From Trinickia violacea (GTDB lineage: Bacteria; Pseudomonadota; Gammaproteobacteria; Burkholderiales; Burkholderiaceae): 64,000 bases of DNA. Of this stretch, positions 25,301 to 34,429 are shown piece after piece. Position numbers and translations under genes: made by a program. Under the pieces are notes generated by a model. That model saw only the letters and a list, made by a program, of their open reading frames with translations. It was not told the DNA's origin and searched no databases. The stretch is from NCBI RefSeq assembly GCF_005280735.1, contig NZ_CP040078.1:372001-436000 (forward strand), read 5' to 3'. Every line of letters begins with the position of its first letter. Position 1 is the stretch's first letter.

Positions 25301-25319
25301 AATAAGAACCGTTCTCATT
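25301..25319. promoter_or_regulatory. Fur box upstream of feoA
   Basis: AATAAGAAC-C-GTTCTCATT is a 9-1-9 inverted repeat with one mismatch, close to the Fur consensus. It lies 19 bases before the feoA start and predicts iron repression of the operon. Confidence 0.75.
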
Positions 25320-25399
25320 ATATAGAGTGATCGGTCCCGATGCATCCTAAATGTAAGGTCGGAAGGCGTCGCGCATCACGCTGCCGACCGGCAGCGTCG

Positions 25400-25696
25400 T
25401 CAGTGTTGCTCGAAGCGATCGAAACGCTTGTCGGTGTAGCGCTCCTCGCCCGCGAGATCGGTCACGCGGGCGGCCGGCGGCCCGCGCCGCAACCATTCGA
25501 GCATCAGGTCGACCTGATTGGCCGGACCTTGCAGCATCGCTTCGACCGAACCGTCGTCCAGATTCGCGACCCAGCCGGTGATGCCGAGCGCATGCGCTTG
25601 GCGCACCGTCGCGTGCCGAAAACCCACACCCTGAACGACACCGCGCACACGGACATAATAAGTTTCAATTCTTGTGTTTAAATCGGGCCCAGTCAT
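25400..25696 (-). CDS. acyP: Acylphosphatase
   Basis: A 98-residue alpha/beta-sandwich enzyme that hydrolyses acyl phosphates. The active-site Arg lies in VQGVGFRH, and the catalytic Asn in GWVANLDDGSVE. The full family pattern GVVQGVGFR then WVxNxxDG is intact. The start at 25696 gives the usual length; a longer frame to 25852 has no similarity. It stands alone between feo and the GGDEF-EAL gene. Confidence 0.94.
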   Translation of the reverse strand: MTGPDLNTRIETYYVRVRGVVQGVGFRHATVRQAHALGITGWVANLDDGSVEAMLQGPANQVDLMLEWLRRGPPAARVTDLAGEERYTDKRFDRFEQH

Positions 25697-25975
25697 ACCC
25701 GCATCTCCTGCGTATCCATTCCGCCCGCATTTTAGTCGTGCCGCAGCGACCCTGCCGGAGGATGAGATAAAGCGAACGGCGCCATCAATGACGAGAACGC
25801 CGTTGAAACTGTCAGCGCGATTAATACAACGAAAGCAGCCGCATCCAGCCAATCAAGATCAAGAAAGACGCAAACGTAAAAGCAAAATTCATTTCGGCGA
25901 GCACTTAAGTAAATCAAAGCGGCGGTCGTAAACAGTTTACGCATCTTCTTTTCGATCGCGCGGGGGGACTTCACG

Positions 25976-28900
25976 GTGGCTGCACAAGACCACGCGGTAG
26001 GTGTCAGCCGCATCCGGATGGTCAAAAGCTGGTTCGAAGAACACAACACGACCATTCTGACGGTCGCGTTGTGCGCCATTGCCGTTGGGATGGTCGCGTT
26101 TGCCGCAAGCCAGATCTTCGCCGCGCGCGAAGTCGCGGACGCACAGTTGACGCAGGTGCTGCACGTGCGCGACGACGTCGAAGGGCTCGAATCGCTTTAC
26201 GCGGAAGCCGATGCCGATTTTCTGCGCTTGCTCGACAACCCCGCATCGCACGCCGTGCCGTGGACAGTCGAGCGGCTCGAGCGCGCCACTCGCTATTTCA
26301 GCGATCTTTCCGACGCGTTCGCACAAGACCCGCAACGCGCGCGCGAAATCGACGCGCTGCGCGCAGCGACCAGCGAATGGCAACGCCAGCTCGCCCAGAC
26401 GACGCTCACCGCGAGCACCCAAGGCGACACCGTCTCCCTCGAGCGGCAGGCGCTCGGCGAAGTCAACGAGACGCGGCACCGCCTCGCCGTCGGCGTCGCC
26501 TCGCTCGACCCGGCAAGCGAACTCTCCACCAGCGCCCGCGCGAGTCTTTCCGCGCGCCGCCTCGCCTCCGAGCGCACCGCGTTCGCGGCGGCCGCCGCGG
26601 CGGCGTTCGTGCTGCTCGTCTATGGCTTTCTCGCGAATCACCGTCTCGGGCTCGAGCGCGCACGCGTGCGCATCGTCGCCGAGGAAGGCGAGGCGCGCTT
26701 TCGCGAGTATTTCGAAGAGCATCCGCTGCCGATGCTGATCTACGACGTCGAGACGGCGACGATCGCGGCCGTCAACGATGCCGCCGTGCGCCTCTACGGC
26801 TATTCGCGCGACGAATTCGAGGGCCTCAGCATCGCCAGGCTGCGGCCCGCCGAAGACGTGGACAGATTCCTCGCGCGCTTCGCCACGTTCGTGGAGACGC
26901 CCGGCTCGGTCAGCGGCACGACCGGCGTGCGCTGCCACGTGAAAAAGGACGGCACGCGCTTTTTCGTCGAACCGACCTTCCACTTTCTCCATCACGCGAA
27001 TCGCCGCGCGTGCTTCGTCGTCGCGGTCGACGTCACCGAAAAGGAACAGGCCAAGGAAGCGGTCCAGCAATCGAAGCAGATGCTCGAAGCGGTGATCGAC
27101 AGCGTGCCGCAACGCATTTTCTGGAAGGACACGCGCTCTCACTACCTCGGCTGCAACCGCGCGTTCGCGGACGACGTCGGCATCGCCGACGCGTCGAAGA
27201 TCACCGGTCTCACCGACTACGATCTGCCCTGGCAGAACTTCGCGTCGGTGGCGCGCATGCGCGACCGCGAAGTGATCACGAGCGGCAAGCCGTTGAATGC
27301 GTACGAGGAGTTCGCGCCGGCCGCGGGCGGCAACTGGCGCTGGTATCGAAAGACCAAGGTGCCGCTCAAGAACGCGCGCGACGAGGTCATCGGCCTGCTC
27401 GCGACTTACGAAGACATCACCGAGCGCAAGGATGTCGAACTGGCGCTGCGCCTGCGCAGCCGCGCGCTCGACGCGATCGTCAACGCCGTGCTGATCACGC
27501 GCGCGACCGACAAAGGCAATCTGATCGAATACGCGAACCCTGCGTTCGAGCGCATCACGGGCTACCGGACCGATGCGGTCATCGGCTCCGATTGCCGCTT
27601 CCTGCAGGGCAACGATCGCGACCAGCCGGGCATCGAATCGATCCGCCGCGCGCTCGCCGACGAGCGCGAAGTGACGACGCTCGTGCGCAATTACCGGCGC
27701 GACGGCACGCTGTTCTGGAATCAGCTCTATATCGCGCCGGTGCGCGACGAAAACGGACAGATCACGCATCACATCAGCGTCGTCAACGACGTCACCGAAC
27801 TCGTGCAATCGCGCGACATGTTGCGCCATCAGGCGAATTTCGATGCGCTCACCGCGCTGCCGAACCGCTCGCTATTGAACGAGCGGCTCGCTCACGCGAT
27901 CAAGCATGGCACCGCGCGCGGCACGCGCGTGTCGTTGATCTTCATGGACGTCGACCATTTCAAGGACGTCAACGACAGCCTCGGCCACGGCATCGGCGAC
28001 GGGCTGCTGCGTGAGATCGCGCAACGCCTGGCCGACTGTGTCGGCACGTCGGATACCGTGGCGCGCTACGGCGGCGACGAGTTCGTGATGGTGATCGTCG
28101 AGCCAGGCGAGACCGATCGCCTGACCGACGTGCTCGCGCGCGTCTCGCACGCGTTCTCGCGGCCGGTGTGGATCGACGACACGGAGTTCTACGTCGAGAC
28201 GAGCGTCGGCATCGCGAGCTTCCCGTCCGACGGCGCCGATGGCGAAACGCTGTTGCGCCGCGCGGACCTCGCGATGTACCGCGCGAAATCGAACGGACGC
28301 AATGCGGTGCACCGGTTCGAGCCGGAACTCGGCCGCGTCGCCGACGAACGCCTCGCGCTGTCGCGCCGCATGCGCGCCGCGCTCGCGAACGGCGAATTCC
28401 GGCTCGACTATCAGCCGCAAGTCGATTTGCAATCGAACCGCGTGACGGGCGTCGAAGCGCTCTTGCGCTGGCGCGATTCGGAGCTCGGTCCGGTGAGCCC
28501 CGCCACCTTCATTCCGATCGCCGAGGAAAACGGCCTGATCGTGCCGATCGGCGAATGGGTGATGCAGCAGGCGTGCTACCAGGCGCAAGCGTGGCAGTCG
28601 ACGCTGCCGGGGTTGCGGATGTCGGTGAACATCTCGCCGCGGCAGTTCGCGCGCGGCGACATCCTGCGCGTGATCGAGCGCGCGCTGACGCGCGCGGACT
28701 TGTCGCCGTCGCTGCTCGAAGTCGAGATCACCGAGGGCGCGCTGATGGCCTACGGGTCGATCGAAATGCTGCGCGCGATACGCGCGACCGGCGTCGATAT
28801 CGCCATCGACGATTTCGGCACCGGCTACTCGAGCCTGTCCTACATCCGCACGTTCCACGCGGACCGTCTGAAGCTCGACATGTCGTTCGTGCGCGGCATC

Positions 28901-29128
28901 GGCGTGCACCGCGAGGACGAAGTGATCACGCGCGCGATTCTGTCGCTCGGCCGCGCGCTGGGCTTCAAAGTCGTGGCCGAAGGCGTCGAGACCGACGAGC
29001 AGCTCGCGTTCCTGCGCCGCCACGGATGCAACCTCGTGCAAGGCTACCGGTTCGCGCGGCCGATGGTTGCGGCGGACGCGCATGCGTTTATTCAGAGCTT
29101 CAATGAAGGGGTGCTTGAATGTAGTTGA
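25976..29128 (+). CDS. Membrane PAS/LOV-like GGDEF-EAL protein (c-di-GMP turnover)
   Basis: A 1050-residue signalling protein starting at GTG after a GGGGGGA ribosome site. Two membrane segments, about residues 26-47 and 201-222, enclose a periplasmic sensor region. Three PAS-type domains follow at about 240-360, 365-490 and 495-615. The third has the LOV signature SDCRFLQGNDRDQ with adduct-type Cys540, and the flavin-contact Asn residues in RNYRRDGTLFWN. However, the position expected to hold the conserved Gln reads Val (SVVNDVTE). The GGDEF domain has an intact motif (residues 699-703), and the EAL domain has EALLRW (827 on) and DDFGTGYSS (945 on), so both cyclase and phosphodiesterase could be active. 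It stands alone. Confidence 0.95.
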   Translation: MAAQDHAVGVSRIRMVKSWFEEHNTTILTVALCAIAVGMVAFAASQIFAAREVADAQLTQVLHVRDDVEGLESLYAEADADFLRLLDNPASHAVPWTVERLERATRYFSDLSDAFAQDPQRAREIDALRAATSEWQRQLAQTTLTASTQGDTVSLERQALGEVNETRHRLAVGVASLDPASELSTSARASLSARRLASERTAFAAAAAAAFVLLVYGFLANHRLGLERARVRIVAEEGEARFREYFEEHPLPMLIYDVETATIAAVNDAAVRLYGYSRDEFEGLSIARLRPAEDVDRFLARFATFVETPGSVSGTTGVRCHVKKDGTRFFVEPTFHFLHHANRRACFVVAVDVTEKEQAKEAVQQSKQMLEAVIDSVPQRIFWKDTRSHYLGCNRAFADDVGIADASKITGLTDYDLPWQNFASVARMRDREVITSGKPLNAYEEFAPAAGGNWRWYRKTKVPLKNARDEVIGLLATYEDITERKDVELALRLRSRALDAIVNAVLITRATDKGNLIEYANPAFERITGYRTDAVIGSDCRFLQGNDRDQPGIESIRRALADEREVTTLVRNYRRDGTLFWNQLYIAPVRDENGQITHHISVVNDVTELVQSRDMLRHQANFDALTALPNRSLLNERLAHAIKHGTARGTRVSLIFMDVDHFKDVNDSLGHGIGDGLLREIAQRLADCVGTSDTVARYGGDEFVMVIVEPGETDRLTDVLARVSHAFSRPVWIDDTEFYVETSVGIASFPSDGADGETLLRRADLAMYRAKSNGRNAVHRFEPELGRVADERLALSRRMRAALANGEFRLDYQPQVDLQSNRVTGVEALLRWRDSELGPVSPATFIPIAEENGLIVPIGEWVMQQACYQAQAWQSTLPGLRMSVNISPRQFARGDILRVIERALTRADLSPSLLEVEITEGALMAYGSIEMLRAIRATGVDIAIDDFGTGYSSLSYIRTFHADRLKLDMSFVRGIGVHREDEVITRAILSLGRALGFKVVAEGVETDEQLAFLRRHGCNLVQGYRFARPMVAADAHAFIQSFNEGVLECS

Positions 29129-29160
29129 TGGCGGCAACCGGCTCGCCGTCAAGATCGCTC

Positions 29161-29745
29161 CTATCGTTCAATCAGCTGCAACTGCCCCTGCCCGGTAAGC
29201 TGCGTCTCGCTGCGTACCCTGAGTGCCTCGGACGGCACCCGCGTTTCTATCTCGATCTGCGCGGTGAGATGCCGGCCCCGGGCCGGCCGGCCGTCCGTCA
29301 CTAGGCCCACACCCTCGCCGGACTCGAATGTCTCGCTCATCTTCGCTGCCTGAGGCACCTGACCGGGTGCGCTGATGCGACCGAGCGCCACGGCGCTGCC
29401 GTCGAGGTGCGCCTCGCTGATCTTCATCACATAGTTGCCGCGCTCCGCGAACACGAAGGTGCCGGAAGCGGCCGACGGCGCGTCGAAGCGCAGCACCATC
29501 GTGGTGGGCTGCTCGCATGTGATGTTCAGCGTCGCCGTTCGCCTGCCGAGCGACACGCCACCCGCCTCGGGTTTCTGTGCGTCCAGTTCGGTGCGGCTCA
29601 GTTGACCGTAGTCGAACCTCGACGTGCTCATCTGCATCTCGCAGTTCGCCGCCTGCGCATGACCGGCCGCCGCCATCGCGATAACTGCGGCCACGCCCAG
29701 CGCCGCACGCCGCAACGTGTCCTGCTCCTTGTCTGTGTTCACCAT
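29161..29745 (-). CDS. Pilus minor subunit or tip-type protein
   Basis: A protein of about 194 residues from the ATG at 29745, supported by AGGA eight bases upstream. The signal peptide LGVAAVIAMAAAGHAQA is followed by a mature start with Cys (ANCEMQ), and a second Cys is in LNITCEQPTTMVLRF, as in chaperone-usher subunits with one disulfide. The end, TQLTGQGQLQLIER, is beta-strand-like. It is the last gene of the pilus operon, 25 bases after the usher stop. A minor or tip subunit is inferred from position and fold features. Confidence 0.7.
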   Translation of the reverse strand: MVNTDKEQDTLRRAALGVAAVIAMAAAGHAQAANCEMQMSTSRFDYGQLSRTELDAQKPEAGGVSLGRRTATLNITCEQPTTMVLRFDAPSAASGTFVFAERGNYVMKISEAHLDGSAVALGRISAPGQVPQAAKMSETFESGEGVGLVTDGRPARGRHLTAQIEIETRVPSEALRVRSETQLTGQGQLQLIER

Positions 29746-29770
29746 GGCTATTGTCCTCATTGACTGTCCG

Positions 29771-32287
29771 TCAGGCGCGACACACGGCGCTCGCCTGCTC
29801 ATAGAATGCTTCGTCATTGCCCTTCTCCGGCAGTTCGAGGGTAAGTTCGCATTGCCGGTCATCGGGCAGCGACACCTTCAGCGCCTCGCCGATCTGTCCG
29901 TTGGCCAGGAAAATCTGACCGTTGTCGACCACCGTCGTCACGAACGCATTGTCCGCACCGATCACCGACGACCCCTTGGGCAACGCCTTGCCCTGTTCGT
30001 CGGTGGCGCTGACCAGCACGCGGCGCGTGCGCACGACGTCGAACTCGACATTGTTCACCGACCCGCGGCCCGCCTCGACCATTCTGAAACCGTTGCGGAT
30101 ATCGACGTTGCGCGGGAGCGTCTTCGTGTCGAGTTCGATACGGCTGCTTTGGTACGCCGGCAGCTGCGGTATGACAGCCTGGCCGGACATGTCGGTCCAG
30201 ACCGGCCCATACGGCGTGGACACCTTCACGCCGGAAATGTCGCCCACCGACAGGACGCCGAAGGTGTCCTGGATCGGATACGGCGATGCGGTGATACCCC
30301 CGCCGTGCAGCGCAACGCCACCGCGAATCTGGCCCGAGTAGTTCGTGCTCTGGTTGCCGTAGCGTCCCAAGCCCAGGTTGAGCTGCGTGTAGCGCGGCGT
30401 AAGCGCGACGTTTCCGGTCAGGTCGGCGCGACCGTCATGGCGTTCGGCCGCCACGCGATAGTTCACATAGTCGTTGACCTTCTCGCTGAGCGCTGCGCCC
30501 ATCACCGTGCGGTTTTCGCGGCGATTGACGTAGGTGCGCACGTTGCGCTGTCCGAGCGGAATACTGACGTTCAGATAAAACGCGTTGTTCGCGCCGGCTC
30601 CGCGCCCGGCTCGATCACGGTCACCCGAGCCGCCCAGCGCGGTCTCAAAGCTGGCGTTAACCGTCGCATATTTGAACGTCTTGCCCCACGATGCGACGAG
30701 CCGGTCGGTGTTCGTGCCGTTGAACGGCCGCACCCCCGTGTACGCCAGGTTGATGCCGCCCAACACGGGATCGGACCAGTTGAGCGACGCCGTGTACTGG
30801 TTGCGGTAACGCGAATCGAGCCAGCCGCTGCTCGTGTCGATCGTGGTGTCCAGCAGATCGCGATAGCCCGACGTCTGCATGGTGGCCGATACGCTCGCGC
30901 TCAGACGCTCGGTCAGTCCGGAACTCAGCGATACGCTTGCCTGGGTGCCATGCGCGCCTTCGCGCGACGCGTTCGAAAACGTGTTGCGCACGCTCGCGGC
31001 GGTGTTCTGCCAGAACCGCGCGTCCAGTCCCCAGCCGAGCGCCTGGTAGTCCGTGGAGCCCATCAGACCCGCGCTCGTGACCATCTGCCGGCCCAGCGCC
31101 CAACTGCCGGCACCGGTGATCACCCATGGCGCCGGGTTCTTGACATCACCGAGATCGCGGATGCGCCCGGCGGCGAACGAGTAGCCGGGCGGCGCAAGCA
31201 TGGCGCTGCCGAACGAGGCAGCCGGCACCACGAAGCGGTGCTCGGCGCCGTTCGCTTCCACAACCGTGACATCCAGGTCGGTACGCGAATTCAGCAGCGG
31301 AATGCCGGAGAGCGAGAAGGGGCCGGCCGGCACTTGCGTCGAATAGATGAGTGCCCCAGCCTGACGGATCTCCACGCGCGCCTCGGATTGGGCAATGCCT
31401 TCGACCCGCGGCCCGTCGTTGCCGCGGGTCGCCAATGCCGTTTCCGGCAGGACCTGCATGCCGGTGAGCGGGGCGCCCGCAAACAGCGGACTGGCGATGT
31501 TGATCTGGCCTGCCTGCAGCGTCGAACCATACTGTGCGAACGTACGCTGCGCGTACGCATACAGGTGGTTGAACTGGCCACGTCCGTCGTTGGACGTGTA
31601 CAGCTGCCGACTACGGAGGACCCAATCGCCCACGTTGACGCCGACGTCGGTGGCGGTGTACAGGTATGTGTTTGCGTTGCCGCCCGTGTGCGAGGACATC
31701 GCCATGATGTCGTAGTTGACCAGACCCGCCGTACCGCCGGTGGCGAACCCGGACAGGTTCACCTCGGGAGCCCGGAACGCGTCGGTTGGCACCAGCAGCG
31801 AGACTTCCTCGCGCCCGGGCCTCAGGGTGACCTGCGTTTGCGGCCACGCCTCTATGAAGTCGTAACATTGCGTCGCATCGCCGGTCGCGCCCTCGTCGCC
31901 ACGCGGTACCTGCAGCCCCGCCTTCTCGAGCAGCGCGGCGGTGAAACACAACCCGCCGTTCGCATCGAAGGTGGCGTCCACCAGCCCCGCCTTCATACCG
32001 TTGACCACCAGCGTCACGACGTGCGTACCCTCGCGAAAGCGCGGCGCCTCACGGAAATACTCGGCAAGTTTGGGGTCGATGCCGCGCGCGCGCAGCGTTT
32101 CGACATCGAACGTGGCGGACTGGCGCTTTTCTGTCCCGCCGTCCTCGCCTGCTGTCTCGCGGGCATCGGCATCGCCCGTCGCCAGACCCAGCCCCAGCGC
32201 AATCGCGGACAGGGCAGCGGCCAGAGGACGCAGGCGCGGTGCATCGCGCGGCGTTCGCCGCGTATCGGACGGTGAGCCGGTGTGCAT
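29771..32287 (-). CDS. Fimbrial outer-membrane usher
   Basis: A usher of about 838 residues from the ATG at 32287; a GTG at 32329 just after the chaperone stop is an alternative. A signal peptide (PLAAALSAIALGLGLATGDADA) precedes the N-terminal chaperone-binding domain, FDVETLRARGIDPKLAEYF. The 24-strand beta-barrel and plug region follow, with PETALATRGNDGPRVEGIAQ-type usher motifs, and the C-terminal domains end in LPEKGNDEAF. It secretes and orders pilus subunits at the outer membrane. Confidence 0.93.
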   Translation of the reverse strand: MHTGSPSDTRRTPRDAPRLRPLAAALSAIALGLGLATGDADARETAGEDGGTEKRQSATFDVETLRARGIDPKLAEYFREAPRFREGTHVVTLVVNGMKAGLVDATFDANGGLCFTAALLEKAGLQVPRGDEGATGDATQCYDFIEAWPQTQVTLRPGREEVSLLVPTDAFRAPEVNLSGFATGGTAGLVNYDIMAMSSHTGGNANTYLYTATDVGVNVGDWVLRSRQLYTSNDGRGQFNHLYAYAQRTFAQYGSTLQAGQINIASPLFAGAPLTGMQVLPETALATRGNDGPRVEGIAQSEARVEIRQAGALIYSTQVPAGPFSLSGIPLLNSRTDLDVTVVEANGAEHRFVVPAASFGSAMLAPPGYSFAAGRIRDLGDVKNPAPWVITGAGSWALGRQMVTSAGLMGSTDYQALGWGLDARFWQNTAASVRNTFSNASREGAHGTQASVSLSSGLTERLSASVSATMQTSGYRDLLDTTIDTSSGWLDSRYRNQYTASLNWSDPVLGGINLAYTGVRPFNGTNTDRLVASWGKTFKYATVNASFETALGGSGDRDRAGRGAGANNAFYLNVSIPLGQRNVRTYVNRRENRTVMGAALSEKVNDYVNYRVAAERHDGRADLTGNVALTPRYTQLNLGLGRYGNQSTNYSGQIRGGVALHGGGITASPYPIQDTFGVLSVGDISGVKVSTPYGPVWTDMSGQAVIPQLPAYQSSRIELDTKTLPRNVDIRNGFRMVEAGRGSVNNVEFDVVRTRRVLVSATDEQGKALPKGSSVIGADNAFVTTVVDNGQIFLANGQIGEALKVSLPDDRQCELTLELPEKGNDEAFYEQASAVCRA

Positions 32288-32330
32288 GGCAGTAACCGGG
32301 GAACAGGGCAGCGGGAGGGATGCGCTCACG

Positions 32331-33056
32331 TCAGCGGCTCGCGGCGGCAAGCGGCGCGTCGTAACTATCGACCGAGTAGCCGTACACGGTGGCAGGATAG
32401 AGCGTGACCGTGCTGGCACCCGCGTTCGCGCCGGCGGCCGGCACTGAGAGCGATTCGCCCGGCAGGATATAGGTGCGCGGCAGCTCCACTTCGGTGTTGG
32501 CCGGCTTCAGGTGAACCTTCTGCGCGAGCCGCACCACGTACGGGCTATCGTTGGCGACCTTCAGTTCGCCACCCTCCGTCGACCACTTCAGCAGCGTCCA
32601 GGGCTCGCGGTTCTGCGCGAGTCCCTTCGGGTGGACGATCAGCGGCAGGTTCTGGCGCACCGTGACGTCGATCTTCGCGCCGCCACCCTCGCTCTGAGGA
32701 ATGCCTTCGAACAGCACGCGCTTCAGGCGTTGCGTTTTGACCGGCTCCTTCGCCTGGCTGATGAAGCGCACGAGCTGTGTGTCGCCGGCCTCGACCCGGA
32801 CCACCGGAGGGGTGAGCACCACCAGCGCCTCGGAGTCTTCCGGGATGTTTTCGATTGACGAGTACAGCAGGGCTGGCTTGGCGTCAGTGTTCTTCACATT
32901 CAGGCTGGTCTCGCCCTGCCCCTCGTCGAGCACGATGACCGACGTTTCCGGCTGCATGCCGGTGGCCGAGGCGGGCCCGGTCATGGTGAAGACCGAGATG
33001 GCCGCCAACAGGCCAAGCGTGAGCCGGGCGAGCGGAAGGTTCTTGAGCGGTATCAT
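32331..33056 (-). CDS. Periplasmic pilus-assembly chaperone (PapD-like)
   Basis: A 241-residue chaperone with a signal peptide, LTLGLLAAISVFTMTGPASA. The two Ig-like domains carry the typical strands SVIVLDEGQGETSLNVKNTD, LVVLTPPVVRVEAGDTQLVR and LPLIVHPKG, the last bearing the conserved basic residue of the subunit-binding cleft. It donates a strand to pilin subunits until the usher takes them. It precedes the usher gene directly. Confidence 0.92.
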   Translation of the reverse strand: MIPLKNLPLARLTLGLLAAISVFTMTGPASATGMQPETSVIVLDEGQGETSLNVKNTDAKPALLYSSIENIPEDSEALVVLTPPVVRVEAGDTQLVRFISQAKEPVKTQRLKRVLFEGIPQSEGGGAKIDVTVRQNLPLIVHPKGLAQNREPWTLLKWSTEGGELKVANDSPYVVRLAQKVHLKPANTEVELPRTYILPGESLSVPAAGANAGASTVTLYPATVYGYSVDSYDAPLAAASR

Positions 33057-33297
33057 GTAGGACTCCTGTTATTTTTCGAGTCTGTGCCGCGTCAGAGGCG
33101 GCAATCAATCGGCAATAGGGCGCCATCCATTTGATACGGAACCCATATCAACTGGAGCAGTCCTGTTACCGGAAACCTGTCTTGACAGGCACTGGCTGGA
33201 AGCGGCTTCGGCGCCAGGTTGTCGCTTGAGTGGCCGGCACGATCGTCGCGGACCATGCCGGCCGGAGGGGGTAGAGGCTTTGCGCTGACGCCCCGGA

Positions 33298-33316
33298 CGT
33301 CAGGCGGAGCCTGACG
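33298..33316 (-). promoter_or_regulatory. Stem-loop after the major pilin gene
   Basis: CGTCAGGC, loop GGA, GCCTGACG form a perfect 8-bp stem 12 bases after the pilin stop in the 270-base gap before the chaperone gene. There is no T-run. It could stabilise pilin mRNA or attenuate transcription into the assembly genes. Confidence 0.55.
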
Positions 33317-33328
33317 CACCTGCGAGAC

Positions 33329-33988
33329 TTACAGGTAGACCAGCTCCAGCGTGGCCGAACCGTCCAGCCGCACATCGTTTTCCAGTGGCAGCTCCGAACC
33401 CTTGTTCAGTACTGTCGCTACGGTGACCGTGCCGGTAAGGTTCTTGTATGCTCCAGGCACGGTCTTGTTGTCCGTGGCAGCCCACGACGTCATGTGGGTG
33501 CCCCCAGGGAGCATCCAGGCGCCGGCCATCCATGTCTTGCCCGCGTCAGTGGAACGAACCGTGTCGACGCTCGTGCTGTCACCGGTAAATTCCCGGACCG
33601 ACATCGTGTAAATGCCGACGTTCTTGCCCGACACCGCACCAAGCCCATGAGATCTCGAGTCGTCCCCGCCACCACCAGATGCTGCCTGCGCACCCGGCAC
33701 AACAGTTTCCGGGCGGTTATCTGTGACACGAAGCCCGATCTTCATCGGCGAGTCGCAAGTGATCGATAGCGCGAGGTTTTTCTCCGATAGCACGTTAAAC
33801 TCCGTCTGCTTCAGCGTCGATGCCTTTATGTCACCGTAGTCGACCACGCCGCCGCCGGCGAGGGTCGGCGTACACGCGGCGGGCTTGATCGTGCCGATCA
33901 CCTTAACTTCGACCGATTGGGCGTGGGCCTGCGTGAACGACATCCCACCGATGGTCGCCAACAGTGTACAAAGAAGGGGGAATTTCAT
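33329..33988 (-). CDS. Major fimbrial subunit, DUF1120 family
   Basis: A protein of about 219 residues from the ATG at 33988, with GGAGG eight bases upstream. The signal peptide MKFPLLCTLLATIGGMSFTQ ends at AHA. The mature pilin has the DUF1120 pattern: VKVIGTIKPAACTPTLAGGG and a second Cys in LALSITCDSPMKIGLRV, expected to form a disulfide. The C-terminal beta-strand DGSATLELVYL fits donor-strand exchange. It is the first gene of the pilus operon and probably the main shaft subunit. Confidence 0.9.
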   Translation of the reverse strand: MKFPLLCTLLATIGGMSFTQAHAQSVEVKVIGTIKPAACTPTLAGGGVVDYGDIKASTLKQTEFNVLSEKNLALSITCDSPMKIGLRVTDNRPETVVPGAQAASGGGGDDSRSHGLGAVSGKNVGIYTMSVREFTGDSTSVDTVRSTDAGKTWMAGAWMLPGGTHMTSWAATDNKTVPGAYKNLTGTVTVATVLNKGSELPLENDVRLDGSATLELVYL

Positions 33989-34429
33989 AGAAAGTACCTC
34001 CGGTTTTAGAAAAAAATAGCAGTCCGAAGCTGCACCGCAGCGGCGCCTGAATTCACGAAGCTGCAGAACACCCGGACTGCGCAGCCATTTTAATTTGTCA
34101 AGCCCGAACCTGATATGTGACAGAGCCAGGTAAAGGCGTGAATTCGCATAGTACTGGTCCGATAAATATCGTCCTGCCATTTCCGGAAACAGGGGTTTTT
34201 TTCAGCTTAGCTTGCAATTGCAATCTCCTCGGTATTAAAGAGGCACGACTTCAGAACCATCGCGCCCGACTCCGCCCGCGAACCACTAAGCTCAGCAAGC
34301 TGAAATCAGAAAGCCGACTATTTCCCCGAAACCTGCACCAAGCTCAACGCAAGTAAAATCCCGCAACATCCAAAACGGCACACGCGGTCCACACTGCGTG
34401 CCGTCGTAAGCCGCCATTCCGAGGAACCC
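33989..34429. promoter_or_regulatory. Divergent intergenic region between pilin and hpnA
   Basis: No gene is seen in these 441 bases. The segment is AT-rich relative to its flanks, as expected for a regulated pilus promoter. A perfect 12-bp palindrome, TTGCAATTGCAA, lies at 34212-34223 and is a candidate operator. Confidence 0.4.

Noticed and set aside
25937..29152. Long minus-strand frames opposite the GGDEF-EAL gene
   Set aside because: They are shadows of a 1050-codon gene with intact domain motifs.
29717..32275. 852-codon plus-strand frame opposite the usher gene
   Set aside because: It is antisense to a usher with recognisable domains; its composition is typical of a reverse-strand frame.
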